38,929 nucleotides of DNA, from positions 1 to 38,929 of the forward strand of contig JALFSW010000051.1 in the NCBI GenBank assembly GCA_022779305.1, given 5' to 3'. Of this stretch, positions 11,301 to 19,181 are shown piece after piece. Source of the stretch: Prevotella sp. Lineage in GTDB: Bacteria > Bacteroidota > Bacteroidia > Bacteroidales > Bacteroidaceae. Below the pieces are notes generated by a model that saw nothing but the letters and a program-made list of their open reading frames with translations, searched no databases and had not been told where the DNA came from. Numbering within the stretch: the stretch's first letter is position 1; each line of letters begins with the position of its first letter. The translations under genes and the position numbers were made by a program.

Positions 11301-14300
11301 GAATAGAACTATATACCTATAAGCGTGGTGACGAAGAGAGTAGAAGAATAGCTACCAATATTGCTGCTTATAACAGTGAGGATATTCGTTTCCAAATAGA
11401 AGATGTCTCAAATAGCAAAGGTGACAACAATATGCGCCGTGTTGCATCAGAGAATGATGATAAGTTGGCGGTAACCACGTTGCCATTAAGCACAGAGATA
11501 CCTATCACTAATATTGAGAAAAGTGATGTTAGTCTAGATGAATCCGTGCAAAGTATCAGTGAATTACCGCAAAAGGTTGAAACGTTGGATGGCGTGCAGT
11601 TAAATATCAGTAGAACAACCCGAAATAAGCTAAAAAACGAATTATCCAAACACAAGGATAATATGGACATTGTTACTGCATTTTCTAATTTAGAAGATGT
11701 AGTAGGTAATTCTATTCTTATAGAAGAGCATAGGGATAGAATAAAGGTTGATGGTGTGCGTAGTGCGGAAAATCCGAGTGATAATAATATTGATAAATCT
11801 CAGCGTTTTTATGGGGCGGTAAATATTGGCGGAAAGCATTATCGTGTAAAAACTACTGCTATTGTTTTTAAACAAGGAAACAATAAAATGCACAGTTACG
11901 AGATAACAAAAATAGAGTTGTTACCATCGTCTATCCCTACTGCAAGCAGTCAGGCAATAGCCCCGAGCAACAACTCTATTACGCTTGCAAAGTTACTCAA
12001 AGGTGTTGAGTTTTCTTATGAAAAAGGCAGAAAAGTTTTAGATGAGGTTGCAAAAAATGAAAAGTTTTACGAGAAAGGCGAGAGTGCTTTCCCGAAACAA
12101 GCAGAACTTGATGCGGCATTGAAAGAGAAGAAGCGTCCATCTACTGGCGATGATACTAGGTATCGTGATTTCGAAGAAGTGAATGAGCGGTTTAATGAGG
12201 AATTGCAACGCTATGCCAATGGAGAAATGGATAAAAACAAAAGGCTATACCTTGGTAATCCACAAGGAGTGATGCAAATGTTCTTGCCCAACCTGCCTAT
12301 TGTAATGCGACAGCGTGTTCTTACAAAGGGAAGTGTAAAGAAGCATAATGTCGCTATTAGTTCCCTTGTAGATATGCCTTCAAATTTATCAAGTCCTATT
12401 TTTGTTTTCAGAAGAAACGATAATACACTTGGTATCTTGACGGAAGCGCAAGATAGAGATGGAAAGAATATATGTGTTGCAATAGAGTTAAATCGCAGGA
12501 TACAGAATGGTGGTGATGTCTTAGAGGTAAACGATATTCGCTCAGTTCACGGACGTAATCTTGCAGACATCGTATTTCCTATTGTGCAAAACGGAACATT
12601 AAAATGGGTAGATAAAGAGAAAGGACTCGCTTATATCTCCTCAGCGTCCCAGTATGTTCAGCAGGAAATAGATAATCAAGACCTTTCTTCTGCTGCAAAG
12701 ATAGTGAAAGATTTTGTAAATCCTGTAATGAAAGGTGAAAATTTTTCTCGTGATGGTGCTGGCACTCTTTCAGACGATGAATTGAGCATGAGCAATGACC
12801 CGATAGCAAAGATGCTTGGCAAGAGCACACGCACAGCAAGACAGCGCAAGGAGTTTGCAGACAGGCAGCGTAGGAACATGGTCACACGTGTTATGGAGCT
12901 TGCAGCCACTTTGCATTTAGATAATGTAAAGATAGTTACAGATGTGTCAGAATTAAGCGGTAAACGGGCAAGGGCGAAAGGCTTTTACAATCCACAGACA
13001 GACGCCATAACCATTGTGATACCTAATCATGAAAGTGTACAGGATATAGAACAGACTTTGCTGCATGAAGCAGTGGCACACTATGGTTTGCGTAAACTCT
13101 TTGGAGAGCACTTTGATACCTTCCTCAAGAATGTGTATGAGGCAGCCGACGAGGGTGTGCGCAGGAGGATAACAGACTTAGCATTAAAGAAGCATCATGG
13201 TAATTTCCATACGGCAACGGAAGAATATCTTGCAAGTCTTGCAGAGAACACAGACTTTGAGCGTATTCCTGATACGTTCTGGGGAAAGATAAAGCGGTTG
13301 TTCCTTGAGATGTTGCATGGTATTGGCTTTGAAAACTGGCAAGGTGGAGAACTAAGTGATAACGAACTACGCTATATCCTGTGGCGCAGCTACGAGAACC
13401 TGAAAGAGCCTGGTCGTTACCGAAGTATATTAGGTACAGCAAAGGATGTTGTCAAGCAGTCAGAACTAAAAGTGGGCAATTATGCAGAAAACAGTGATAG
13501 TGATAAATCGTTAGCCGCAGAGGATTTGTTCCGTGATGGTGATATGGGATTAGAAGAAACCATCACCAACATGAAAGCAGAAATTAGTGCAGCTAATAAA
13601 GATGATTTCAATGCAAAGGTTGAGGCTATGAAAGCCATTGGTGGCAATCTACAAAAGTTACGAAGTGCCATGAGTCGACAGCGTTCATACGACATCAGTA
13701 CAGCAAAAGCAATGACCGACCTTGCACAGGTATTACTCGATAAAGGTTTACTTGATAATTTGAGTGTTTACGAAACCAAGCGAGTACTTAGTGCTGTTAG
13801 GAATGGTGTTGGCAAGGAAGACATCAGCGGACATGTACAGAAGCTCATGGATATTGTGGTGGATAACCAATTACATAGCGGTGCAAATATGCTGGGTAAA
13901 CTTTTCACAATGCGTGGTACAAGATTAAATGATAGAAGGATTGAGGTGCAGGGTAACCTTGACCCACAAGGTCAGATTCTTGTTAAGACAGCACGTAAGT
14001 ATACATCATTCCCTAAAGAGGAAATAGATAACACTCTTATTCCTAACCTTATGAACCGTATGGGAAGTGACGACCAAACAATTGCAGATAATGCAGCCAT
14101 AGAGTATACAGGTGCTCAGATAGCAAGACGCTATGTAGAAGAAATCACCGAGAGCAAAGCAGAGGAGAAAGCATTACGTGAGAGTATCAAGACTGCCAAA
14201 GAAGATAAGGATGCAGGCAAACTTGATACAGAAGCCTATAAGCAATATGTTAATGCAACCGAAGAAGCTATTCGTCAAAATAAAATAGACCGTGCAGAAG

Positions 14301-17089
14301 CCTATTTTTCAATAGCAGTGGAGTTTGGAGGCATGCTTGGTGAAAGTGCTAAGCGTGCAAAAGAGTGGCGTGAGGCAGAGCAAAAGCGTATCAATGATAT
14401 TCATCATAACTGCAATAGCGATATGGAAGGTCGTATCACTGATGAACATCATAAAGATAACAAGGTTCAAAAGCTGATGAACAATAGTGCTATTCGTTTC
14501 CTCCTTGCCCCACTTGGTACTTTTGACCAAATGCTTAGGATGTTTGGTAAGAAGAATGTCAATGGTGAGGGCTACTTGTGGAATAGATTCATGCGTAGCT
14601 GGGTAGACGCAACAGAAAACGAGTATACAGGTTATCGTGACGATTTGAAAGAACTCGATGCAAAGGTCAGTGAAGTCTATGGAAAGAAAACGAAGTGGGC
14701 AGATTTGTTTACTTTAGAGCGTAAGATGGGAAAAGTCCCTGTTGAGTTCTGGGATGGCGGAGAACGTAAGCTGCACGAACTTACACAAGGAAACTTGTTG
14801 TATATCTATATGGTTGACAAGATGAGTGATGGTAGGATGAAATTGCGTTATATGGGTATAACAGAACAAGATGTACAACATATAACAGAAATACTTGACC
14901 CTAAGTTCAAGGAACTTGCCGACTGGTTGCAGGAGGAGTATCTTGTTAATAAGAGAAATAAATACAACGAAGTTCATAAGCGAATGTTCGGTGCTCCTAT
15001 GGCAGCAATAGACAATTATTTCCCATTGAAGATACTGAAGAATGCTCTTGATAAAGAAGAAGATGTTGCAGAGGATGATAATGCTGGTATAGTTTTACCA
15101 GGCACTACAACCAATGGTATCATCAAACGAACACGTAACAACAAGCCATTAGATGTCACAGGTGCTGATGCTTTCAATGTAATAGCTGACCATCTACAGG
15201 AGATGGAGCATTGGGCAGCTTTTGCAGAACTAACACGTGATATCAATACGATGTTAAGTTACAAACGTTTTCGAAATCAAGTGATGAACATGTCAAGTGC
15301 ATACGGTGCTGGTGCTGTATTATGGAAGAACTTCCGTAGTGTCTGCAAGATGGCTGTAGGTGCGTATCGTCCACCAATAGCAGAACTTGATAAGACAGCT
15401 GTCAATGTAGCTAAAGGTGTTACGGCTGCAAAGGTAAGTTTTCGTGTCTTCACGGCATTGAAACAGTTCCTATCTTTCCCAGCCTATCTACCAGATGCGA
15501 GTTTAGCTCATCTGGCAAAAGACGTAGTAAACCCTGTTAACGCATGGAAATGGTCGATGAAGAATCTTCCTATATTCGAAAAGCGTTGGCAGAGCCGTAT
15601 GGCAGGTGACCCTCGTCTGATGAAGAGCGATATGGACTGGAAGGCGTGGCGTAGTCGTATAGTAGAAATTGCTTCGATGATAGGTATGTCTCCTAATGCT
15701 TTTGTTGACGCACTCACAGTTGCAATGGGTGCACATGCTATGTACCAATCACGTTATGCTAAGTATAAGCGTTGGGGATTTGACGAAGTAACTGCTGATA
15801 AGCGTGCAAAGCAAGACGCAACAATTCTTTATAACTCTACACAGCAATCAAGCGAGGGAGCATTCCTAAGCCCAATGCAGGTAGACCGCTCATGGTTAAG
15901 TGTCTTGTTCACGGTGTTTAGAAACTCGTCAATGGCCTACACTCGTCAACAGTATGACGCATTCCGAAATGAGGTAAAGCTGTTCACACCAGGTTATCGC
16001 CAGCGAGCAGAAGAATTTATGATTAAGCAATTGCAACGTGAGGGACTGACAGAAGAACAGGCTAAAAAGGCAGCACATGGAGAACTTCGTAAGGGACCAC
16101 TTCATAACCTTGCACGAATAGCCGTATTTGGTTTCTTGTTACAATTTGCATGGAACTTAGGAGCTTATCTTCCTTATCTTATTCTTGGTGATGATGACGA
16201 TGAAAAGAGTAAGATGACCGATGATGCCCTAACGCATGCCTTGTTTGGTAGCCTTGAGGGTTTAACGAGTGGAGATGTTCTTAGTCAAGCTGGTAATATG
16301 GCACTTCAAGGTGAAGGGAATTGGGCTACAGTTACAAAAGATATGCCGTTGGTTAGTGATTTGAGCGATATTTTAAAGACATTCCCAAAGGATAATGTGG
16401 AAGCTTTGAACGATTGTATAAATCTCCTTACTCAGTCTGCTGTCGGTGTAAACCCACAAAGTATCATAGATGCCATGGTAGCTATCATAGATTATTGTGG
16501 TGATGATGCGCAGACCTCAAGGGAATGTGCATTACTGATGGCACGTATTCTAAACTGTCCGCAAAGTCAATTGGATAAGATTTACTTTGATGAGTTAAGT
16601 GCGAGTGGTGTTGAAGCAAGTAAGATGACACCAAGTCAAATTGCAGAACGTTTTGCACGTTACAAACGACACCGCAGTGCACCACTCACAGGGTGGATGT
16701 ATAGCGATGCAGCCATAGCAGATAAAGACGGTAAACGAAAAGAGACCGTGTACAAGAAAGCGAGAGAAAATTTTAAGGCTGCTGCGAGCAAGTCTAATAA
16801 AGAAGAGTTAGAACAGTGGAAAGCAGAATACAAAGAGACTGCTGCGAAACTAAGTGCTATAAAGAAACTCAGAGAGCAAGACGAGGATGAAGCTGACGAA
16901 CAAATGAATGAGTTAGAGAATACTCCTGAATACGACCGTTACTTGATAATGAAAGACTATAACAGTGATATGAATGATATTACAAAAGCTTGGTTAAACT
17001 CAAAGTCTCCAACAGAAAGAGAGCAGCTTACCAAGGCAATGTTTAAGGTACAACAGGAAATGGTCATTGACCTCAAGACCTCTAAGTAG
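2399..17089 (+). CDS. Giant polyvalent phage protein (ParB-like, RNase-like, pyrophosphatase-like, two zincin motifs, MuF_C, LPD38)
   Basis: A single frame of 4,896 residues, about 38% of the window. Approximate domains: 8-72, two copies of a YDVPDNY repeat; 401-488 and 568-641, Gly/Ala-rich hydrophobic stretches; 857-920, a small beta domain; 1125-1560, DdrB/ParB-like with QGNNR at 1253-1257; 1569-1660, low-complexity linker; 1665-1825, Barnase/EndoU/RelE-type nuclease-like with SSH ending at H1797; 1894-2047, inorganic-pyrophosphatase-like with DGDHID at 1966-1971; 2261-2494, zincin with HEYTH at 2358-2362; about 2504-3000, conserved domain with GDAWTPTYP; 3059-3178, LPD3-like; 3238-3428, MuF_C-like; 3461-3681, metallopeptidase-like with HEAVAH at 3556-3561; 3700-4896, helical LPD38-like region with NYFPLK near 4206 and a hydrophobic segment at 4570-4603. 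Such 'polyvalent' proteins are thought to be delivered with phage or conjugative DNA to counter host defences. Being the last and largest of three coiled-coil/ejection-type genes, it may fill the T7 gp16 position. Domain names are from motif recognition only. Confidence 0.9.
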   Translation: MGKQDKPLRKLYTSLRSNNYDVPDNYESFERTLTESGQAGAQSRRALHESLKKGNYDVPDNYDSFYKSLFTPVNSTTSMAIGSEPAKPAPQKPVRPQQVQKPQGRPMTAAEKASMISNVRGIVRSTQAGMQRTTNMMTYANKKAGLHVEPVKLGQKSNVVETAKQYNPKTGKMQPRYLTEAGNEYDDKVQADMEQAAIDEQKRRELNPVQSQLEDAYSERDRLEEAASARLKELQEAYNNRPWYQRVLTEMGKAAHSDMDPAATATDPEHMGFEQDEQYMQLMSAIRKNHHTIQTLEDKKNGKMNSFWHSLGTAFTNGYTFADGLPEMRDATALLNAQKHINSINRKRQTGQALTKKEKAAEAVLRNTQTDNVVQDTYGSEYGAWGRAGSGMAQSIDFMKDFLLSPGAGNIAKGIAGKVAGVGGKYLAKKAGETAVKATAKAIARATLKATGVVAGAHAAGAVISNTTGIGRTAAKMAQLGAGTVGMDKNGNYKIENQQDLMNAFVEAEREQIGENGSEMFGEFIPGGKVLSAAGKKALSKIGLGKISNMLTSIGNKAWYKNYTNLLSKGGYSGIPGEALEEYEGMFFDALTGHADEAVQGFTDPKQQVDIWLGCATMGALLGAVPMGLHIQGYYRYKHGMNRADKVADFRFTTDKWQPLKEQIDQTDNGNISGFVVDNILNNKELEPQEKEAAMDYVRNLTKFRGFNIAQVNNADEAASETQAESIEPQNEERRQQDADRQQAYEMGREAADMVDTEGDRSNADAVVLHMREAYNEIERVFDDDAEMRLSQLENDPWEVLNDQSLTPEQQDAVAYFVNSKAAMDGLNDAANERSDNKRDEAVQQIEQRTNKQSGMIHPATLKVDDRQVYIVSGNVAMFPDGSGVDIHHSSESVVVYDAETGEKKFISPEQIYKVDEPMDPNIELQAADEAIKAEQQVVLGNDTEAGEEIPEQAEKVANHGVTSDVQNESEVNLPQSENIQQNGTESSDNSQEEIGKGSVLSTIPTDEQGQPIYEQTDPDTAWVAILEQAEGNEDIAKKVADDMVSEMNSALRRAEKAKSKGGSTVAEKIAAEKERVNAIEQAKANLLHWHKIASTPQRLQEAKEQEAKEAIEREVIELQNSETLNGVPDYTEDSPQDSRARGYRRVNGYKVDRQKPIKAVQGKEVSVKFDDKNIPTGRVAVIDVKELQSSHRNGQRNPLHFINEAQPKERKDDASVNAARKIASSIRPEEITSSVTAYTGAPTTNSRGEVIQGNNRSAALREMWDNHPEQAKKYKQYLIDHASEFGLDAEEVAKMERPALVNMLDVSDEEAITLGQFVASDTESGGVERIKPKNVVKKLGDKMKSFANILLRSSDETASFSSLIDENGIDSLKWLNAQGVITPTQYKSAFDSKDNLTAEAKNDLKGILYQSIFEGANSNLEEMFNTLPAKAQKAILATAYRDFDSPESERIINDIQESIVAYYALSHDAVFMAAKNHKDARMAVEAWKRQYAFDDATGESYLQSERFSTFALLLATMYKGDSQNLIQGTFNNIYNLIQGTQEATLFAEADTTPRTLAEAIKETLNIEYDGQQRGNVLAGDNAASQERERGRSGDATPRGRSEDTDGTNDHQGGTREYSGARGNDDKRTHIISEEGRRRADNGRTSAGEGDLAKTEENVEREENSPLTKEQAEGLIASMEENAIEDPQISLTPEAWIRTFGINNSIETPIGKVKMGENQYAKLQDKKRTSEFGMISLTLSDPDVIFVEPSEAKGREDTDRKFSYVFAKTFKHNGEKIKYYTSVTVSIDGMEISVSSHFVNPNKMLNKLVSFERAYTKETLFSNSSEKRLAEHQNDVPDLLPTQENNASSVGKDSKVSATTQEKEEKFKPSPKKADESLLDYAARVSEEYGHAKAMASARGDTETNPTEAQKKAGNYRKGHIKVDGFDITLENPKGSSRSGKDANGKEWHVTMKHDYGYIRGTKGTDGDHIDVYLSDNPTAGNVYVVDQIDQQTGVFDEHKVMYGFGSMEEAVQAYRDQYEDGWKVGKVTEISRDEFKKWVNSSTRKTKPFADYKSVNSLDTERTQSGKDYAHNPEEVMQDDDAETSRTRDDKAEVDTKEDADLQENLLEDEKNLLELKDFVSNTDGSKRATIDGNNFDAEALYIPLLIDGKPSNLGVVTVVSDNVLDDAMQIAVYDYSGEINEKGDIDWQKWGDLADAYNEQAVNADKTYERGDTATLGFRTVDAAIKFDEWLKSKENKTKKVVSEQKQQTTDTLKNDTEAKQLATDAVLTALNRAGIDVVEATDERAKAMIGEPTEETKRKDYTLSSDHQDNSAFNGVAPSSDIEIMQTPQSIVYGWTVGGKVYLTKEGFNPETPIHEYTHLWANAMMQHNKKGWDSIKDLLRNTPIWEQVTKDPNYVSIKDDEDAIASEVLSRISGKENAKKMEAEAQKAIDEATGVLDKAKAVTLLERMKRALNTFWSWIGKELFKIKKFNSIEEITDRVLYDLINKTDLQAGKQDNKSLVGVHNITEDKLYKALKQGGLANPSVAIIDVDTQVHNGYGEISLLMPSAKIDKRQGKNAGTFEGDAWTPTYPTIEKQMSDKGRSQMHKDISDVPKEMQSEVRNALNAWLDNGSDYNLRYLYLHQRGESTATILYQSKYSDEVHDAIIGIMKGASSIYSLSKDDLQQLKDLFIAIELDGKELAFNEKTEARKAKFKNALENLSANSMHYRLAEQNLKEIEEYGFSLADIKDFVDNVERNRKMNGKANTSSTLLAAREKVKEQGLEEDYKKWLRGLDERYDTNEVIFDGFTPSGKRRYIPNTLVNVSKIMKKQGREASTGLGVSFSSFAASVMNVNGTLQGIKKSKGKLTTDHKDLEAFEEKWKPVYFELATKLQPGAQSFDDYGFARLQEAVGKADPQKYLEKEYGVRLSDEDMQKLKDMVRAIKEERPAMYFETKFERPVGFQEFSKAIVPEDLSEDLKEALRSNGIELYTYKRGDEESRRIATNIAAYNSEDIRFQIEDVSNSKGDNNMRRVASENDDKLAVTTLPLSTEIPITNIEKSDVSLDESVQSISELPQKVETLDGVQLNISRTTRNKLKNELSKHKDNMDIVTAFSNLEDVVGNSILIEEHRDRIKVDGVRSAENPSDNNIDKSQRFYGAVNIGGKHYRVKTTAIVFKQGNNKMHSYEITKIELLPSSIPTASSQAIAPSNNSITLAKLLKGVEFSYEKGRKVLDEVAKNEKFYEKGESAFPKQAELDAALKEKKRPSTGDDTRYRDFEEVNERFNEELQRYANGEMDKNKRLYLGNPQGVMQMFLPNLPIVMRQRVLTKGSVKKHNVAISSLVDMPSNLSSPIFVFRRNDNTLGILTEAQDRDGKNICVAIELNRRIQNGGDVLEVNDIRSVHGRNLADIVFPIVQNGTLKWVDKEKGLAYISSASQYVQQEIDNQDLSSAAKIVKDFVNPVMKGENFSRDGAGTLSDDELSMSNDPIAKMLGKSTRTARQRKEFADRQRRNMVTRVMELAATLHLDNVKIVTDVSELSGKRARAKGFYNPQTDAITIVIPNHESVQDIEQTLLHEAVAHYGLRKLFGEHFDTFLKNVYEAADEGVRRRITDLALKKHHGNFHTATEEYLASLAENTDFERIPDTFWGKIKRLFLEMLHGIGFENWQGGELSDNELRYILWRSYENLKEPGRYRSILGTAKDVVKQSELKVGNYAENSDSDKSLAAEDLFRDGDMGLEETITNMKAEISAANKDDFNAKVEAMKAIGGNLQKLRSAMSRQRSYDISTAKAMTDLAQVLLDKGLLDNLSVYETKRVLSAVRNGVGKEDISGHVQKLMDIVVDNQLHSGANMLGKLFTMRGTRLNDRRIEVQGNLDPQGQILVKTARKYTSFPKEEIDNTLIPNLMNRMGSDDQTIADNAAIEYTGAQIARRYVEEITESKAEEKALRESIKTAKEDKDAGKLDTEAYKQYVNATEEAIRQNKIDRAEAYFSIAVEFGGMLGESAKRAKEWREAEQKRINDIHHNCNSDMEGRITDEHHKDNKVQKLMNNSAIRFLLAPLGTFDQMLRMFGKKNVNGEGYLWNRFMRSWVDATENEYTGYRDDLKELDAKVSEVYGKKTKWADLFTLERKMGKVPVEFWDGGERKLHELTQGNLLYIYMVDKMSDGRMKLRYMGITEQDVQHITEILDPKFKELADWLQEEYLVNKRNKYNEVHKRMFGAPMAAIDNYFPLKILKNALDKEEDVAEDDNAGIVLPGTTTNGIIKRTRNNKPLDVTGADAFNVIADHLQEMEHWAAFAELTRDINTMLSYKRFRNQVMNMSSAYGAGAVLWKNFRSVCKMAVGAYRPPIAELDKTAVNVAKGVTAAKVSFRVFTALKQFLSFPAYLPDASLAHLAKDVVNPVNAWKWSMKNLPIFEKRWQSRMAGDPRLMKSDMDWKAWRSRIVEIASMIGMSPNAFVDALTVAMGAHAMYQSRYAKYKRWGFDEVTADKRAKQDATILYNSTQQSSEGAFLSPMQVDRSWLSVLFTVFRNSSMAYTRQQYDAFRNEVKLFTPGYRQRAEEFMIKQLQREGLTEEQAKKAAHGELRKGPLHNLARIAVFGFLLQFAWNLGAYLPYLILGDDDDEKSKMTDDALTHALFGSLEGLTSGDVLSQAGNMALQGEGNWATVTKDMPLVSDLSDILKTFPKDNVEALNDCINLLTQSAVGVNPQSIIDAMVAIIDYCGDDAQTSRECALLMARILNCPQSQLDKIYFDELSASGVEASKMTPSQIAERFARYKRHRSAPLTGWMYSDAAIADKDGKRKETVYKKARENFKAAASKSNKEELEQWKAEYKETAAKLSAIKKLREQDEDEADEQMNELENTPEYDRYLIMKDYNSDMNDITKAWLNSKSPTEREQLTKAMFKVQQEMVIDLKTSK
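7104..7376 (+). CDS. Embedded +1-frame ORF inside the giant gene
   Basis: Ninety codons read one base forward of the giant frame, starting ATGATG after an A/T-rich stretch. Its product has a normal protein look: M-Y-W-L-A-I-M-Q-Q-A-K near the start, amphipathic helices (I-K-E-E-L-E-N-I-V-E-R-E-E) and a basic end. The giant protein over the same bases is a hydrophobic-poor Arg/Gly/Glu/Asp/Asn linker (residues 1569-1660). The reversed composition suggests that this frame is, or once was, the selected one. It may be a translated overlapping gene, or a fossil of a coding segment whose frame changed. Function unknown; expression unproven. Confidence 0.4.
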   Translation: MMDNKEAMYWLAIMQQAKKGNEDAAEMLRQEDEVRIQMGQMTIKEELENIVEREEMTINARTLYRRREEDEPTMEELRQGKVIWRRPKKM

Positions 17090-17123
17090 CAATAGATAAA
17101 CAATGATGGATGTTGTGGAGAAT

Positions 17124-17131
17124 TATCTTTG
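17124..17131 (+). promoter_or_regulatory. Candidate Bacteroidota promoter for portal-terminase
   Basis: TATCTTTG, followed by CATC, fits the TAnnTTTG -7 box and is the same ten bases (TATCTTTGCA) as the minus-strand promoters at 636-643 and 34386-34393. It lies about 93 bases before the portal start, in the 135-base gap after the giant gene. No clear -33 TTTG is seen at the usual spacing. The leader downstream contains TTGCAC three times at 10-11 bp steps (17179, 17189, 17200). Confidence 0.45.
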
Positions 17132-17224
17132 CATCAGCGAAGACAGGCTGCATTCGGCAATTTGAAAACAAGTTTTCATTGCACTCGTTTGCACTGTCTT
17201 TGCACCATCCCAACATTCAATCAA

Positions 17225-19180
17225 ATGGCAAAGGAAAGATTACATAGAGCAAGCAGGGTTATGCCTAAGTCTGAAACGGACACCATACTGCGTTCCAAGA
17301 TATTGGATGGACATACCCGTGCCTATAATATACTATATGAAGCACAGCAGTACTGGACTGCTATGGAGACGTTCCGCAGAGACCGCGAGCGCAACAAGAA
17401 ATACACTTACGGCAAACAGTGGGATGACTATGTATGCGTGGATGGTGTGCGTATGAGTGAGGAGGAATACATTAAGAAGCAAGGTAGTGTTCCTCTAAAA
17501 AACAATCTCATCAAGCGTATGGTGAATGCCGTGCTTGGCGTATATCGCAGTCAGGCGAGTGAACCTACTTGTACTGCCCGAGACCGAGACGAGCAGAAAT
17601 ACGGAGAAACTATGTCCACAGTCCTCCAATGCAATATGCAGCTTAACCGTATGACAGAGATAAATGCTCGATGCATGGAGGAATTTCTTATTTCTGGCTT
17701 TGTTGCACAGCGCAAATGGTATGGGTGGCGTGACAATAAGCTGGACTGCTGGACAGACTATGTGCAGCCTAACAATTTCTTCATCGATAACAATATGCGT
17801 GATTTCCGTGGTTGGGATGTAAGTTGTTTGGGTGAGATACACGATATCAGTTTTGAGCAGTTGTGTGAACGCTTTGCCAAAAGTCCGGCAGATGTTGCAC
17901 GCTTGGGGCAGATATACGAGTTTGCACGAGACAAAGGCGTGCTTGGTATGGCATACGAAAGTTTCGGATATCCTCTGAACAGTTACTATGACTTCCTCGT
18001 TCCGCATGATTCTACACGATGCAGGGTTATAGAAGTATGGCGCAGAGAAAGCAAGCCGCGTTATCGTTGTCACGATGTGAACAATGGCGATGTATTCAAA
18101 GTTGATATAGAGGACTTTGATGAGTTTGTAGGCAGTGTAAACCGTGAGCGCATGGAACAGGCACGACTGCTTGGCATGGTTGATGAAGATGTACCACTTA
18201 TCAAGTACGAGTGGTTTATGGATAATTATTGGTATTATTACTACTTGTCTCCATTCGGAGATATTCTTGATGAGGGAGAAACACCATACGAGCACAAGAG
18301 CCATCCCTATGTATTCAAGGCATACCCATTCATCGATGGAGAGATACACTCGTTTGTAAGTAATGTAATAGACCAACAACGCTATGTGAACCGGTTGGTA
18401 ACAATGCATGACTGGATTATGCGAGCCAGTGCCAAGGGTGTTCTGCTATTCCCTGAAGAATGTCTGCCAAAGGGTATGAGCATGGAGGATGTGGCGAGTG
18501 AGTGGGCACGCTTCGACGGTGTTATCATGATTAAGCAACCCAAGACGGGCACGGCACTCCCGCAGCAGATAGCCAACAACAGCACGCATATTGGCATATC
18601 GGAGTTGCTAAGCATGCAGTTGAAATTCTTTGAAGACATCAGTGGTGTAAATGGTGCTTTACAAGGCAAGCCCGGTTATTCTGGCATGTCAGCAAGTCTG
18701 TACAACCAACAGGCACAGAACGCCACAACCTCGCTTCTTGACCTACTTGATACTTTCTCTTCATTTGTCAGGGACGGAGCAACCAAAGATGTAAAGAATA
18801 TCCAACAGTTCTACGATACACCGAGAGTATTCAATATTGCAGGAAGAAGTGCAACCATCGTAGAATATGACCCCAAGAAAATACGGGATGTGGAGTTTGA
18901 CCTATCTATCGTTGAGAGCACCGCCACACCTGCCTACCGTGCGATGTCTAATGATTTGCTCATGCAGATGTGGTCAGCAGGTGCCATCAGCGTACAGCAA
19001 TTGCTTGAAAATGGAGATTTCCCATTTGCAGACCAGCTGTTACAGAGTATCAAGGCACAGCAGGAGCAGATAGAGAACGGACAAACCCCTGATGGTCTGT
19101 CGCCACAACTCGCACAACAAGTACAGCAAGAGGCAAATATGGAGGCTGTGCAGCAGGGGCAACAGATGTTGCAGAGATAG
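17225..19180 (+). CDS. Portal protein (P22-like family)
   Basis: 651 residues with the start placed at ATG 17225 (MAKERLHRASR). The frame is open from 17129, but the extra 32 residues are unlike a portal start. Features typical of podovirus portals: an N-terminal helical part with N-N-L-I-K-R-M-V-N-A-V-L-G-V-Y-R (about residues 93-110), a wing region rich in aromatic residues (F-M-D-N-Y-W-Y-Y-Y-Y near 335), and a clip/stem segment (I-D-Q-Q-R-Y-V-N-R-L-V-T-M-H-D-W). A Gln-rich C-terminal helix (about 600-651) is like the barrel of P22 gp1. It forms the dodecameric DNA gate of the head. The terminase gene starts one base after its stop, so the two are surely co-expressed. Family assignment is from pattern, not from a search. 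Confidence 0.88.
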   Translation: MAKERLHRASRVMPKSETDTILRSKILDGHTRAYNILYEAQQYWTAMETFRRDRERNKKYTYGKQWDDYVCVDGVRMSEEEYIKKQGSVPLKNNLIKRMVNAVLGVYRSQASEPTCTARDRDEQKYGETMSTVLQCNMQLNRMTEINARCMEEFLISGFVAQRKWYGWRDNKLDCWTDYVQPNNFFIDNNMRDFRGWDVSCLGEIHDISFEQLCERFAKSPADVARLGQIYEFARDKGVLGMAYESFGYPLNSYYDFLVPHDSTRCRVIEVWRRESKPRYRCHDVNNGDVFKVDIEDFDEFVGSVNRERMEQARLLGMVDEDVPLIKYEWFMDNYWYYYYLSPFGDILDEGETPYEHKSHPYVFKAYPFIDGEIHSFVSNVIDQQRYVNRLVTMHDWIMRASAKGVLLFPEECLPKGMSMEDVASEWARFDGVIMIKQPKTGTALPQQIANNSTHIGISELLSMQLKFFEDISGVNGALQGKPGYSGMSASLYNQQAQNATTSLLDLLDTFSSFVRDGATKDVKNIQQFYDTPRVFNIAGRSATIVEYDPKKIRDVEFDLSIVESTATPAYRAMSNDLLMQMWSAGAISVQQLLENGDFPFADQLLQSIKAQQEQIENGQTPDGLSPQLAQQVQQEANMEAVQQGQQMLQR

Positions 19181-19181
19181 C

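Noticed and set aside
17495..18409. 304-codon open frame on the minus strand
   Set aside because: It lies fully antisense to the portal gene, and its composition (many Ile/Tyr/His/Thr runs) is that of a shadow frame; the portal frame has clear family motifs.
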